From Thermoproteota archaeon (lineage in GTDB: Archaea > Thermoproteota > Bathyarchaeia > Bathyarchaeales > Bathycorpusculaceae): a stretch of DNA of 10,505 nt. This document shows positions 1 through 6,975 of this stretch, one piece after another. The notes under the pieces were generated by a model. That model made no database searches. It worked only from the letters and a program-made list of their open reading frames with translations, and had not been told where the DNA came from. The DNA lies in assembly GCA_012511995.1 (NCBI GenBank), contig JAAZFA010000271.1:1-10505 (forward strand), read 5' to 3'. Positions within the stretch are counted from its first letter, which is position 1. The number at the start of each line of letters is the position of its first letter. A program made the translations under genes and the position numbers.

Positions 1-28
1 AAAAACGTCTCACAATAAAGGTGGTATT

Positions 29-460
29 TTGAACCACATAGCATCCAAAGACGGCATACAAATCGCGTACAAATAAACCGGTAAAGGTCGCCTCTACTTT
101 TAGTCGATGGCACAGGCATCGACCATAACCTGCTGGTAATCCGTGATTGCAAAACTTGAAAGACACTTAATCTCCTATGCAATCGATAGGCGAGGACGGG
201 GAAAAAGCGGCGACACCGAACTATATGCAATACACGAGAATTTGAAGACATTGCTACCCTAATCAATGACTTCTGAGCCTGTAAATTTGGTCGGGCACTT
301 CTATGGTGCGCTCCGTTTACTCGAAGCGCCGCTTCTTCTTACTAAGAACGTCCGCAAACTGGTACTCTATGAGCCGCCTATTTACACTTTTATAGGAATC
401 CCCTGCCTTTAGGTGTTTTTGAAACATTCAGCATACATTAAAGCAGGTGAATACAAATAT
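29..460 (+). pseudogene. Decayed alpha/beta hydrolase, N-terminal part
   Basis: No single frame is open, but five segments in alternating frames spell one alpha/beta hydrolase in the right order. 29-88 reads LNHIASKDGIQIAYK, stop (74-76), TGKG. 91-135 reads PLLLVDGTGIDHNLL. 140-235 carries DRRGRGKSGD, the strand and loop typical of small hydrolases. 238-273 reads EFEDIATLINDF. 275-460 reads EPVNLVGHFYGALRL, then KLVLYEPP and AYIKAGEYK, with a TAG at 410-412. That makes four frameshifts and two in-frame stops. The nucleophile elbow, normally G-H-S-x-G, is GHFYG, with Phe (299-301) in place of the catalytic Ser. The reading ends after about 145 residues of a family usually near 250-280, so the C-terminal His is gone. 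A TTG at 29 after GGTGG is the likely old start. The neighbouring genes are intact, so sequencing error is an unlikely explanation. Confidence 0.85.
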
Positions 461-478
461 TGTGTGTGTGTTTAGTTG

Positions 479-817
479 ATGGTGGTTTTTTCTGTCGTTT
501 ACTTGTTGTTTTTAACAAGTGCACTCTTCAAATTACTTGATGGTGGGCGATATTTTTTGACTATTTTTATACAAATACAAGCAAGAGCTAAATATATCCC
601 AAAAAACTTTTACTGGTATATGAGATTGGGCATGCACCGGCTAGTGAATTAGAGTTTCAGAAGACTTTCTAATTGGCTTGATAGAATAGAGACAACACTG
701 ACGATTGCTATGAAGGCTTTTGGTGCTAGAGGTTACTGTTTTAGTTGTGGGTGTTTTAGTAATTTTGAAATGCTGACATTGCTTGTTGTGGGCAGCAAAA
801 GCGCTGGTCTGTGGTAA
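479..817 (+). pseudogene. Possible EcfT-like transporter remnant
   Basis: One frame runs from ATG 479 to TAA 815-817, about 112 codons, broken only by TAG at 650-652. The first 35 residues are hydrophobic (VVYLLFLTSALF, YFLTIFI). They are followed by QARAKYIP and, about 45 residues later, by LTIAMKAFGARGY, then another hydrophobic stretch, EMLTLLVV. EcfT, the membrane subunit of energy-coupling factor vitamin transporters, carries two Ala-Arg-Gly-type coupling motifs at about this spacing, the second often in a context like A-(M/L)-x-x-(R/K)-A-F-G-A. The match is motif-level only and the identity is inference. No clear Shine-Dalgarno site is visible and the region is T/G-rich. It could also be chance openness in non-coding DNA. 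It lies just after the hydrolase remnant, which suggests one decaying block. Confidence 0.3.
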
Positions 818-945
818 TCACAGTTTTATCTAAACCGGACATGAGAATATAGTTACTGCACTTGAGCTTTTTCTTAATTTTATATTTTGGGTTTTTTGTG
901 TTGAGATGTGGCTGGTTGGGTGAATTGGGGTAGTTTCAAGCAACA
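818..945. other. Non-coding spacer before the ACT regulator
   Basis: T- and G-rich sequence with no supported gene, RNA or repeat. It separates the decayed block at 1-817 from the promoter of the HTH-ACT gene. Confidence 0.5.
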
Positions 946-955
946 CATTTATACC
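946..955 (+). promoter_or_regulatory. TATA box of the HTH-ACT gene
   Basis: CATTTATACC matches an archaeal TATA element. A start site about 25 bases downstream would fall near 975, leaving a leader of only about 10-15 bases. This fits the absence of a Shine-Dalgarno site before ATG 988. Confidence 0.5.
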
Positions 956-987
956 TGAATGCGCAAAAATAGACATAAGAAATTCGA

Positions 988-1491
988 ATGTGGCATAAAA
1001 TCAAAACAACCCTAGAGGCCTATCCCGAGCGTCTCAAAGTCGCACGTGTCCTCATAGAAAACGGTCTTAGCACCAAAAACGGCAAAATATATCTCAACCA
1101 AATTGAGATTCCACCAATTCGAATCGCTCGTGTCGCAGGCGTTGACCGACGAACTGTCAACGAAACCTTAGTTAGTATATATGAAAACTCAGAACTATGT
1201 TTAATATTCGGGGAAATTCGTTCTGCAGGACATAGTTTAAAAGAAATCGCTAAACCCCTTAACTTAGGGGTAATTGAAATCACTCCAACTAGCGCTACAA
1301 CTCATGGGATATTAGCAAACGCTGCCTCAGCACTAAACAAGGCAGGACTAGGTATACGTCAAGCTATCGTCGATGACCCTGAGTTATCACCAGAACCAAA
1401 GTTGACATTGATTATTGAAAAAAAAATACCGGGTGAGCTTATACCCGAATTGCTAAAAATACCTGGCATAGCCAAAGTCTCAATATACTAA
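988..1491 (+). CDS. HTH-ACT amino acid metabolism regulator
   Basis: A 167-residue protein. The N-terminal part (about 12-66) looks like a winged or simple helix-turn-helix; the recognition region is near IRIARVAGVDRRTVNETL (44-61), with the A-R-x-x-G-V-D-R-R-T-V pattern of a DNA-binding helix pair. The C-terminal part (about 93-167) is an ACT fold: GVIEITPTSATTHGIL, a helix with LNKAGLGIRQAIVDD, and a final strand LTLIIEKKIPGELIPELL. ACT domains bind amino acids, and archaeal proteins of this layout are annotated as regulators of amino acid metabolism containing an ACT domain (COG2150-like). The probable role is ligand-responsive DNA binding in the cytoplasm; the ligand cannot be read from sequence. 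It is transcribed alone, with a TATA box at 946-955 and a near-leaderless ATG. The neighbouring genes give no clue to its targets. Confidence 0.8.
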   Translation: MWHKIKTTLEAYPERLKVARVLIENGLSTKNGKIYLNQIEIPPIRIARVAGVDRRTVNETLVSIYENSELCLIFGEIRSAGHSLKEIAKPLNLGVIEITPTSATTHGILANAASALNKAGLGIRQAIVDDPELSPEPKLTLIIEKKIPGELIPELLKIPGIAKVSIY

Positions 1492-1590
1492 ACCTTCTTC
1501 TAACACACAATGCAACATGTCTAAAGGTACTAAGCTATGAATTGGTATTTAGAAGTTGAACTCAAGTTTTTCATAATATCAAAATCTAAA

Positions 1591-1768
1591 TAGTTCTTGG
1601 TAGAACTAACTAATAATCGATTTATGTATAACTATGAAATATGTTGTAACCATTAAGGTTTATTCAACATATATACTACAGGACATAACTCAAATAAGTC
1701 CTATCCCTTGCAATAGAAATTAACATCCACAACAAAAATTGATTTAATTAGTGTAAAAATGCTTACAC
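1591..1768. repeat. Cluster of inverted repeats before the thermosome
   Basis: The 362-base spacer 1492-1853 has no supported gene but holds four consecutive dyads. (1) TAGTTCT 1591-1597 with AGAACTA 1602-1608: seven perfect pairs, four-base loop. (2) ATATGTTG 1639-1646 with CAACATAT 1665-1672: eight perfect pairs, with inner AACC 1648-1651 and GGTT 1657-1660 also pairing. (3) AGGAC 1680-1684 with GTCCT 1698-1702. (4) GTGTAA 1751-1756 with TTACAC 1763-1768: six pairs, six-base loop. They could be operators, a structured RNA, or the terminator region of the upstream gene. Short dyads are frequent in AT-rich DNA, so the function is open; the density is what stands out. Confidence 0.5.
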
Positions 1769-1800
1769 GGCAACATCATCAGCCAATAGTGTCCAAAAAA

Positions 1801-1814
1801 CTTATATCTATAAG
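1801..1814 (+). promoter_or_regulatory. Palindromic TATA box of the thermosome operon
   Basis: CTTATATCTATAAG follows an A-run (1795-1800) and contains a TATA-like core. A start near 1828-1832 would give a leader of about 25 bases carrying the GGAGGT at 1841-1846. The element is itself an inverted repeat, with six-base arms CTTATA and TATAAG around TC. That would suit a dimeric regulator covering the TATA box, but it may only reflect AT richness. Confidence 0.5.
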
Positions 1815-1853
1815 TTGATCATGTTGTTGTTCGCATTAATGGAGGTTTATGAT

Positions 1854-3533
1854 TTGTCAGCAGCACCAACACAAGCAAGCGGAATACCCATAATGGTTTT
1901 AAAAGAAGGTTCAAGTCGCAATCGAGGAAGAGACGCTCAACATGGAAACATAACAGCTGCCAAAGTTGTAGCTGAAAGCGTCCGAAGTACACTCGGTCCA
2001 AAAAGCATGGATAAAATGCTAGTTGATAACTTCGGAGACGTTACAATAACAAACGATGGAAGGACAATTCTCGATGAAATGGATATTCAACATCCGGCGG
2101 CAAAAATGCTTGTTGAAGTCGCTAAAACACAAGATAAAGAAACAGGTGACGGAACTACAAGTGCAGTTATCGTTGCTGGTGAGCTTCTCAACCGCGCTGA
2201 AGAGCTCATAGATAAAAATATCCACCCGACTATCATAATTGAAGGTTACAAACAAGCTGCCGAAAAAGCTCTTGAGGTCCTTGAAAAAATTGCTATTCCC
2301 ATAGATATTACGAAAGGTGATTACCTGAAAAAGGTTGCAGTCACTGCTATGGGTAGCAAAATTGTGTCAGAATACAAGGAATATCTTGCAGATATAACAG
2401 TTAAAGCCATGCAAGCTGTCACTGAAAAAACCGCTGAAGGGTATAAAGCCGATATTGACGACGTGAAGGTTGAGAAAAAAACCGGATTATCCCTTGGTGA
2501 TACGAGTTTAATCAATGGAATAGTTCTCGATAAGGAAATTGTACACTCTGGTATGCCAAAAAGAGTGGAAAAAGCCAAAGTTGCGCTTTTAGATGTTTCA
2601 TTGGAAAATGAAAAGCCAGAGTTAGATGCAAAAATAAATGTCGATAGCCCGAGCCAAATTGTAGACTATCTTAAACAGGAAGAAATCAATTTAAAGGCTC
2701 TTGTCGAAAAAATTGAAGCGTCTGGTGCAAACGTAGTTATTTGCCAAAAAGGCATTGATGATATGGTTCAACATTTTATGGCTAGAAAAGGAATTGTGGC
2801 TATAAGACGAGCCAAACGATCTGACATGGAAAAGCTTCAACGAGCAACTGGAGGTAAAATCCTCTCTAATCTTGATGCCCTCACTTCCGTTGATCTTGGC
2901 GATGCTGCTCTAGTAGAAGAGCGCCGAACAGGTGACGATAAAATGACCTACATCGAAGGTTGCAAGAATGCTAAATCAGTTACAATTCTAATTAGAGGCG
3001 GCAACCAGCGTTTAACTGCAGAAGCTGAACGCAGTATCCATGATGCATTATCCGTTATTAAAGATGTTATCGAGGAGCCATGCGTTTTAGCTGGTGGTGC
3101 AGCTCCTGAGCTCGAAATGGCTAGTGCTCTTAAAATTTTTGCTCAAACTTTATCCGGGAGAGAACAATTTGCGGTACGGCTTTTTGCTGAGTCACTTGAA
3201 ACCATTGCTACCATATTGGCTGAAAACGCTGGTTTAGATCCTATTGACTTGCTTACCCAGTTGCGTGCAAGCCATGAAAAAGGACAAACTTGGGCTGGAA
3301 TAGATATTACAACAGGCAAAGTCGCTGATATGGCAAAACTTAACGTTTATGAACCGCTTGTAGTAAAGAAGCAACTTATCAAATCAGTTACTGAAGCAGC
3401 ATCCATGATACTTAAAATCGACGATGTTATTTCAACTGCTAAAATGAAGTCTCCTCCAGTTCCACCTGGAGGCGGTATGCCCGGTGGTATGGACATGGGC
3501 GGTATGGGTGGAATGCCAGGAGACATGATGTAG
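1854..3533 (+). CDS. ths: Thermosome subunit (group II chaperonin)
   Basis: An ATP-driven cytoplasmic chaperonin subunit that folds proteins inside a double-ring cage. I start it at TTG 1854: GGAGGT (1841-1846) sits seven bases upstream, the product (559 residues, N-terminus [12 protein letters not shown]) has the family's usual length, and the TATA box at 1801-1814 would place earlier in-frame codons before or at the transcription start. Visible marks from this start: [12 protein letters not shown] (about 47), nucleotide-site NDG (67-69), GDGTT (98-102), and the second equatorial half with [12 protein letters not shown]. That last motif is close to the usual GGGAPE but reads AGGAAPE. It ends in a Gly/Met-rich tail ([19 protein letters not shown]), typical of thermosomes. 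rpoK starts two bases after the stop, so both are probably on one transcript. Archaea often carry several paralogues; which one this is cannot be told here. Confidence 0.96.
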   Translation: MSAAPTQASGIPIMVLKEGSSRNRGRDAQHGNITAAKVVAESVRSTLGPKSMDKMLVDNFGDVTITNDGRTILDEMDIQHPAAKMLVEVAKTQDKETGDGTTSAVIVAGELLNRAEELIDKNIHPTIIIEGYKQAAEKALEVLEKIAIPIDITKGDYLKKVAVTAMGSKIVSEYKEYLADITVKAMQAVTEKTAEGYKADIDDVKVEKKTGLSLGDTSLINGIVLDKEIVHSGMPKRVEKAKVALLDVSLENEKPELDAKINVDSPSQIVDYLKQEEINLKALVEKIEASGANVVICQKGIDDMVQHFMARKGIVAIRRAKRSDMEKLQRATGGKILSNLDALTSVDLGDAALVEERRTGDDKMTYIEGCKNAKSVTILIRGGNQRLTAEAERSIHDALSVIKDVIEEPCVLAGGAAPELEMASALKIFAQTLSGREQFAVRLFAESLETIATILAENAGLDPIDLLTQLRASHEKGQTWAGIDITTGKVADMAKLNVYEPLVVKKQLIKSVTEAASMILKIDDVISTAKMKSPPVPPGGGMPGGMDMGGMGGMPGDMM

Positions 3534-3535
3534 TT

Positions 3536-3781
3536 ATGCAACAAGAAAACTTGGTGAATGTTGGACCACCAAAAACTACTCGCTTTGAGAAGGCAAGAAT
3601 TGTCGGCGCACGAGCCTTGCAGATCTCAATGGGTGCCCCTATCTTGGTAGATGCAGAAGAAAATACAAACCCCATCGATATAGCTGTCACAGAACTCAAC
3701 GCAAAAATATTACCTATTACCATACGTAGGACGTTGCCTGATAGTACTTTCCAAGATATACCTTTAAAATGGCTATCTTAA
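3536..3781 (+). CDS. rpoK: DNA-directed RNA polymerase subunit K
   Basis: An 81-residue protein of the RpoK/Rpb6/omega family, which clamps and stabilises the largest RNA polymerase subunit during assembly. The diagnostic block [20 protein letters not shown] (about 15-34) is followed by PILVD, then the conserved [21 protein letters not shown]. The length is normal for archaeal RpoK, with a somewhat longer, non-conserved N-terminus ([13 protein letters not shown]). ATG 3536 lies two bases after the thermosome stop. The only Shine-Dalgarno candidate, GGAG at 3519-3522 inside the thermosome gene, is 13 bases away, so translational coupling is likely. A hairpin with T-runs begins four bases after its stop and should end the operon. 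Confidence 0.95.
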   Translation: MQQENLVNVGPPKTTRFEKARIVGARALQISMGAPILVDAEENTNPIDIAVTELNAKILPITIRRTLPDSTFQDIPLKWLS

Positions 3782-3784
3782 GCC

Positions 3785-3810
3785 TTTTTTTCTACGAAAA
3801 AAACCTTTTT
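3785..3810. terminator. Bidirectional hairpin/T-run terminator
   Basis: TTTTTTTC (3785-3792) pairs perfectly with GAAAAAAA (3796-3803) around loop TAC, followed by CC and TTTTT (3806-3810). The plus strand has T7 and T5 runs after rpoK, and the minus strand has a T7 run after the pyrC/Mut7-C unit. U-rich runs are the main archaeal termination signal, so the site can serve both convergent units. Confidence 0.6.
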
Positions 3811-3987
3811 CATGGCACTTCAATGGACGCTTGCGCCGTAAGCTTTCTTTTTAATATCACTATTGTTTTTTCAAGAGACGTAACCTTTACTTAGCGGAAT
3901 TTCACTAGGGAGAAATGTGAACGCTAATCTTAACGGCAATAATTCGCTTGAACTGCTTCGGTTTGTTGAAATGACGCTTTTTGCCAT
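3810..3987 (-). pseudogene. Possible frameshifted small ORF, unrecognised
   Basis: On the minus strand an ORF from ATG 3987 to TGA 3871 encodes 38 residues, ending LRLAFTFLPSEIPLSKGYVS. A one-base shift just before this stop opens a second stretch, SLEKTIVILKRKLTAQASIEVP, which ends at TGA 3812-3810, immediately before the terminator hairpin. Joined, the two would make a protein of about 60 residues downstream of and co-directional with the Mut7-C gene. I do not recognise the family. No convincing Shine-Dalgarno site is present; a GGGGG run lies about 20 bases upstream of the ATG. This may be a decayed gene or chance. It accounts for most of the 241-base gap between rpoK and the Mut7-C gene. 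Confidence 0.25.
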
Positions 3988-4022
3988 ATCAATTTGATTA
4001 AAACCCCCAGATGACAATTGAC

Positions 4023-4493
4023 CTAATGACTTTTCTTTTGTGATAGTGATAGTGTTTGGTTGATTTGTTTCCAGTGTGAGCCTTGCCAATATATTTGGCT
4101 ACACTTGGGACACCACCAAAATTTGTTATAGAATTTATAAGTGTTCTCTTCTAATCGATCCTTAAGTTGTTCTTTAGATATCCCTTCAAGCTTGGTATTG
4201 CATAGGGGACAATTGATTTTATCCATGTCAATTTCCAGCCTCACTTTATAGCGCTGGGCAACTTCTGATAGCTGCTTAGTTTCCTTTTTTTCCTTTATAT
4301 AGAAAGCATCCAAGCAGCGAGTTATAGCCCGTTTGTAGAGCTCAAAGTCCCTCGTTAATAATACACGGCACTCAGTCTTAGCTAACTCCAATAACTTATT
4401 GCCATCCAGTTGTGTGTTGCAAACAACGTCTTGTCCAAGCATCCGGAGCCAACGTGCAAGTTTTCCAAGCATTCCATCAGCTAGAAACCTCAC
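4023..4493 (-). CDS. Mut7-C RNase domain protein with zinc ribbon
   Basis: A 156-residue protein of the Mut7-C family (DUF82 / COG1656), a PIN-like nuclease fold. The opening MRFLADGMLGKLARWLRMLG carries the conserved Asp (D6) and the G-K-L-A-R-W-L-R signature; LLTRDFEL (45-52) supplies a second acidic position (D49). The C-terminal half is a four-cysteine zinc ribbon: CPLC (95-98) and CPKC (128-131), with the usual following WQGSHW (136-141). Family members are predicted RNases and the physiological substrate is not established. It starts at GTG 4493, sharing four bases (GTGA) with the pyrC stop, and GGAGG within the end of pyrC sits just upstream. Translation is therefore probably coupled to dihydroorotase. 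The length is normal and no key residue appears to be missing. Confidence 0.88.
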   Translation of the reverse strand: MRFLADGMLGKLARWLRMLGQDVVCNTQLDGNKLLELAKTECRVLLTRDFELYKRAITRCLDAFYIKEKKETKQLSEVAQRYKVRLEIDMDKINCPLCNTKLEGISKEQLKDRLEENTYKFYNKFWWCPKCSQIYWQGSHWKQINQTLSLSQKKSH

Positions 4494-5836
4494 GTAGTAC
4501 CTCCTCGCAAGACAGCGCCAACACCACCTTTAGCAACGATATCGCCCTCATCGTAGACGAGTGTACCATTGACAATGGTTTTGACAGATTTGCCATAAAC
4601 ATCCCAGCCGTTGTATGGGGAAAATTTAGCTTTTGTCTTGAATTTAGATGCATCGATTTTGAATAGACGGTTATAATCTACTATTGTTAAATCAGCAACT
4701 AGCCCTGTTTCAAGCCTGCCGCGGTCACTTAAACCATAGATTTTCGCAGGTTTCTCAGATAACAGGGAAACAACTTGGTTAATCGTTATCTTGTTTTTAC
4801 GAACCATCGTTAACAGTAATGGCAAAGTAACTTCAAGTCCCGGGACACCTGGCTTAACATCCCAGACACTGTTAGCTGACTTCTCTTCTAAAGCATGAGG
4901 TGCATGGTCTGAACCTATAGTATCAACTGAGCGGTCCTCTAGACCCTTCCAGAGCGCATCAACTTGCAGTCGGTTTCTTAGCGGTGGTGTCATAATAGCT
5001 AAGCCCCCAAATCGTACTACTTCATCCTCTGTGAGCATAAGATGATTGGGTGTGACTTCACAAGTTATTCTTCGAGTAGCTTTCTTGGCTTTAGTTATAG
5101 CTTCAAGAGCTTTAGCTGTTGAAATATGAACAAAGTGTAATTTTACATTAGAGCGCTCGATTAGAACCAACAAACGTTGTACCGATCTTAATTCAACTTC
5201 CTCGGTGTGGACTCGGAAGAAATTCTTTAGTGCCGATTTATGCATTTGTTTTAGTTTTGCCTCATTGGTTGCTAGCATTGACCTGTCTTCAGCATGAACA
5301 GCTACTAACCTTTCAACTTTAGAGGCTTCATTAAAAGCATCAATTATTGCAGTATCATCGTAAACGTTTAAACCGCCTGTTTGGTTGCCCATAAAGAGTT
5401 TAAATGCTACGGCACCTGCATCAGCGATATCTTTTATTTCTTGGATACTTTCTGGGAATTCTGAGTAGAACCCGACATTAACAAGCAATCTTCTTTTAGC
5501 GAGTTGTATACGGTTCTTTAGTCGTTCAACACTCATTGTGATGGGGTCATTATTCGGCATGTCTAAAACAGTGGTAAAGCCGCCAGCTGCTGCGGCAGAT
5601 GTACCAGATGTGAAGTCTTCCTTGTAGGCTCTGCCCTCGTCCCGGAGATGTACATGTTCGTCGATTAATCCTGGTAAAACCAATAGGTTATGAAGATCTG
5701 TTTTCTCGTCCGATTGAGGCATATTTGTTTCTTTGCCTATTTTTTGGATTTTTCCTTCTTCGATAGCTATACAGCAGTCTACGATTTGCTCTTTAAGATA
5801 GGCTTTAGCATTTAGTAGAACAGAGTCAACAATCAT
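4490..5836 (-). CDS. pyrC: Dihydroorotase
   Basis: A 448-residue amidohydrolase that closes carbamoyl-aspartate to dihydroorotate, the third step of pyrimidine synthesis, in the cytoplasm. The metal-binding set is complete: HVH (61 and 63) in DEHVHLRDEG, the carboxylated lysine K146 in AFKLFMG, H181 in VHAEDR, H237 in FVHIST, and D310 in GSDHAPH. LDMPNNDP (91-98) and TPNHL with MTPPLR are further signatures of the long class I dihydroorotase/allantoinase/hydantoinase group. Allantoinase is the main alternative, but HVHLRDEG and the archaeal context favour dihydroorotase. No other pyr genes lie in the window. ATG 5836 lacks a strong Shine-Dalgarno site. The TATA-like element at 5917-5926 would give a leader of about 60 bases. 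The stop overlaps the Mut7-C start. Confidence 0.93.
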   Translation of the reverse strand: MIVDSVLLNAKAYLKEQIVDCCIAIEEGKIQKIGKETNMPQSDEKTDLHNLLVLPGLIDEHVHLRDEGRAYKEDFTSGTSAAAAGGFTTVLDMPNNDPITMSVERLKNRIQLAKRRLLVNVGFYSEFPESIQEIKDIADAGAVAFKLFMGNQTGGLNVYDDTAIIDAFNEASKVERLVAVHAEDRSMLATNEAKLKQMHKSALKNFFRVHTEEVELRSVQRLLVLIERSNVKLHFVHISTAKALEAITKAKKATRRITCEVTPNHLMLTEDEVVRFGGLAIMTPPLRNRLQVDALWKGLEDRSVDTIGSDHAPHALEEKSANSVWDVKPGVPGLEVTLPLLLTMVRKNKITINQVVSLLSEKPAKIYGLSDRGRLETGLVADLTIVDYNRLFKIDASKFKTKAKFSPYNGWDVYGKSVKTIVNGTLVYDEGDIVAKGGVGAVLRGGTT

Positions 5837-5916
5837 TTTACTTTCAACTATAGAGTAGCGGAGAATTTGTTAATTAAGTTTCATGTATAACATTATCGAG
5901 TTCACGATTGAAATAA

Positions 5917-5926
5917 TTATATTTAA
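5917..5926 (-). promoter_or_regulatory. Candidate TATA box of the pyrC unit
   Basis: Read on the minus strand this is TTAAATATAA, preceded by TTTGC, about 80-90 bases before the pyrC ATG. It is the best TATA match in the 413-base spacer 5837-6249. Confidence 0.4.
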
Positions 5927-6001
5927 GCAAAAAACTTAACTTCATTGGCGATAATAATTTTTGAATCGAAGTGATGTATTTTAAAACGATACTGCAATAA
6001 T

Positions 6002-6205
6002 TTGCTGTCTGCACTGTTTCTATTTATTTTACGTCTCGTTGTTTACTCGGGGTCCTCTTTTCTTGCAAAAACTTTCTTATCGATTTATGGTTTAATCCAT
6101 AGTATGGCAATCGTTCCAAGGAGGCGAATAATTGCATTAAAAAGCCTGCTAAGCTATGGGGTAGTTGTCCTTGGAAAAAAGTTGAGTGAATTACTTACAG
6201 TTTAA
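6002..6205 (+). other. Spacer 5837-6249 with a doubtful 67-codon ORF
   Basis: Between pyrC and the CBS gene no gene is well supported. One plus-strand frame is open from TTG 6002 to TAA 6205. Its first half is hydrophobic (LSALFLFILRLVVY) and its second half is basic with a hydrophobic core (IVPRRRIIALK, YGVVVLGKKLSELL). An internal ATG at 6104-6106 would give about 33 residues. Neither start has a Shine-Dalgarno site or a clear TATA box. I do not recognise the sequence. It could be the tail of a lost gene or chance. Confidence 0.2.
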
Positions 6206-6249
6206 CATAACTGTAATATAGTTTGACAGAGTTTGGTATGAGCAGGTTT

Positions 6250-6828
6250 TTATTCTTCTGTTTCCAGTTCGATTCGGCATTCGTCACAAATATTTTGACC
6301 ATTACGTTCTTTAAGGCTATCTGAATAAGTATTGCAGCGGTCACAGTAACCTGAGAGCGGTGTTTCTATAAATTCTTCAGTTCTTGCGTCACCCTCAATT
6401 CGATGGCGCTCCTGCATAATTTCGATAAGTTCAGGCATGACCGCTAAGATATCCTTGCTTGAGATGATGCCAACCAAATTACCTTTGTAGGTTACACCAA
6501 GCCTTCTAATATCAAGTCTTGTCATTCTTCTCGCAGCATCAGATATTGATGCTTCCGGTTCGATTGTTACCAGTGGGGTTGTCATAATATCTTTGGCTTT
6601 AATTGAGTCTGGTTTAAGGTTCTTAGCTACGACACGTTTAACGATATCACGTTCGGTTATTATGCCAATAGATTTTCCAGATTTGTTCTGTACGATAACA
6701 GCACCTAAATCTTTCATATCCATGTTTGCAGCCGCCTGATTTGAAGTTTCAGCTTCATCTATAGTAACAACCGGACTGCTCATTACATCACGTACTAGCA
6801 TTTTTGTTCTTAATCCTATCTCAGACAT
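6250..6828 (-). CDS. CBS-pair protein with C-terminal zinc ribbon
   Basis: A 192-residue protein made of two CBS domains (about 11-67 and 77-132) and a small C-terminal zinc-binding segment. The CBS repeats show VRDVMSSPVVTIDE, GIITERDIVKRV, AKDIMTTPLVTIEP and GIISSKDILAVM, the classic start and end motifs. CBS pairs bind adenine nucleotides (AMP, ATP, SAM) and act as energy or redox sensors. The tail has CDRC (162-165) and CDEC (181-184), a likely single zinc site. Stand-alone CBS-zinc ribbon proteins occur in archaea; the partner and target are unknown. The start at ATG 6828 has AAGGTGA four to five bases upstream. The upstream gene is divergent and the pair share a 147-base intergenic region, so co-regulation is possible. 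A T-run just after the stop (6248-6251 region) is weak as a terminator. Confidence 0.88.
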   Translation of the reverse strand: MSEIGLRTKMLVRDVMSSPVVTIDEAETSNQAAANMDMKDLGAVIVQNKSGKSIGIITERDIVKRVVAKNLKPDSIKAKDIMTTPLVTIEPEASISDAARRMTRLDIRRLGVTYKGNLVGIISSKDILAVMPELIEIMQERHRIEGDARTEEFIETPLSGYCDRCNTYSDSLKERNGQNICDECRIELETEE

Positions 6829-6890
6829 TAAGTCACCTTCGACAATTTAGATAGAGGCTTAGTTCTAATTGAACAATAAAAAGAGACGCA

Positions 6891-6899
6891 TAATTTAAG
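6891..6899 (-). promoter_or_regulatory. Candidate TATA box of the CBS gene
   Basis: On the minus strand this reads CTTAAATTA, about 65 bases before the CBS ATG, implying a leader of about 40 bases that includes the AAGGTGA ribosome site. Confidence 0.35.
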
Positions 6900-6927
6900 A
6901 GTTGCTTAAAGGGAACCCTTCACCAAG

Positions 6928-6935
6928 TTTATATG
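6928..6935 (+). promoter_or_regulatory. TATA box of the DUF4438-eS26 unit
   Basis: TTTATATG, about 45 bases before GTG 6976, is a good archaeal TATA match and implies a leader of about 18-20 bases. The divergent CBS promoter element lies only about 30 bases away. Confidence 0.5.
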
Positions 6936-6975
6936 ACAGCCCCATAATACACCCTTTGAACTTGAGGAACCTTTT

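Noticed and set aside
461..472. TGTGTGTGTG run as a microsatellite or regulatory repeat
   Set aside because: Only about five units in a T/G-rich decayed region; expected by chance or slippage.
1..987. tRNA or other structured RNA in the left gene-less region
   Set aside because: No cloverleaf with a GTTCNANNC-like T-arm was found by eye, and the first 460 bases are better explained as hydrolase remnant.
1815..1853. N-terminal extension of the thermosome from TTG 1815
   Set aside because: The extension is hydrophobic, unlike the family, overlaps the expected transcription start, and has no ribosome site. TTG 1854 has GGAGGT at ideal spacing.
4412..4666. Plus-strand ORF across the pyrC/Mut7-C junction
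   Set aside because: It is fully antisense to two well-supported genes and has no recognisable protein features.
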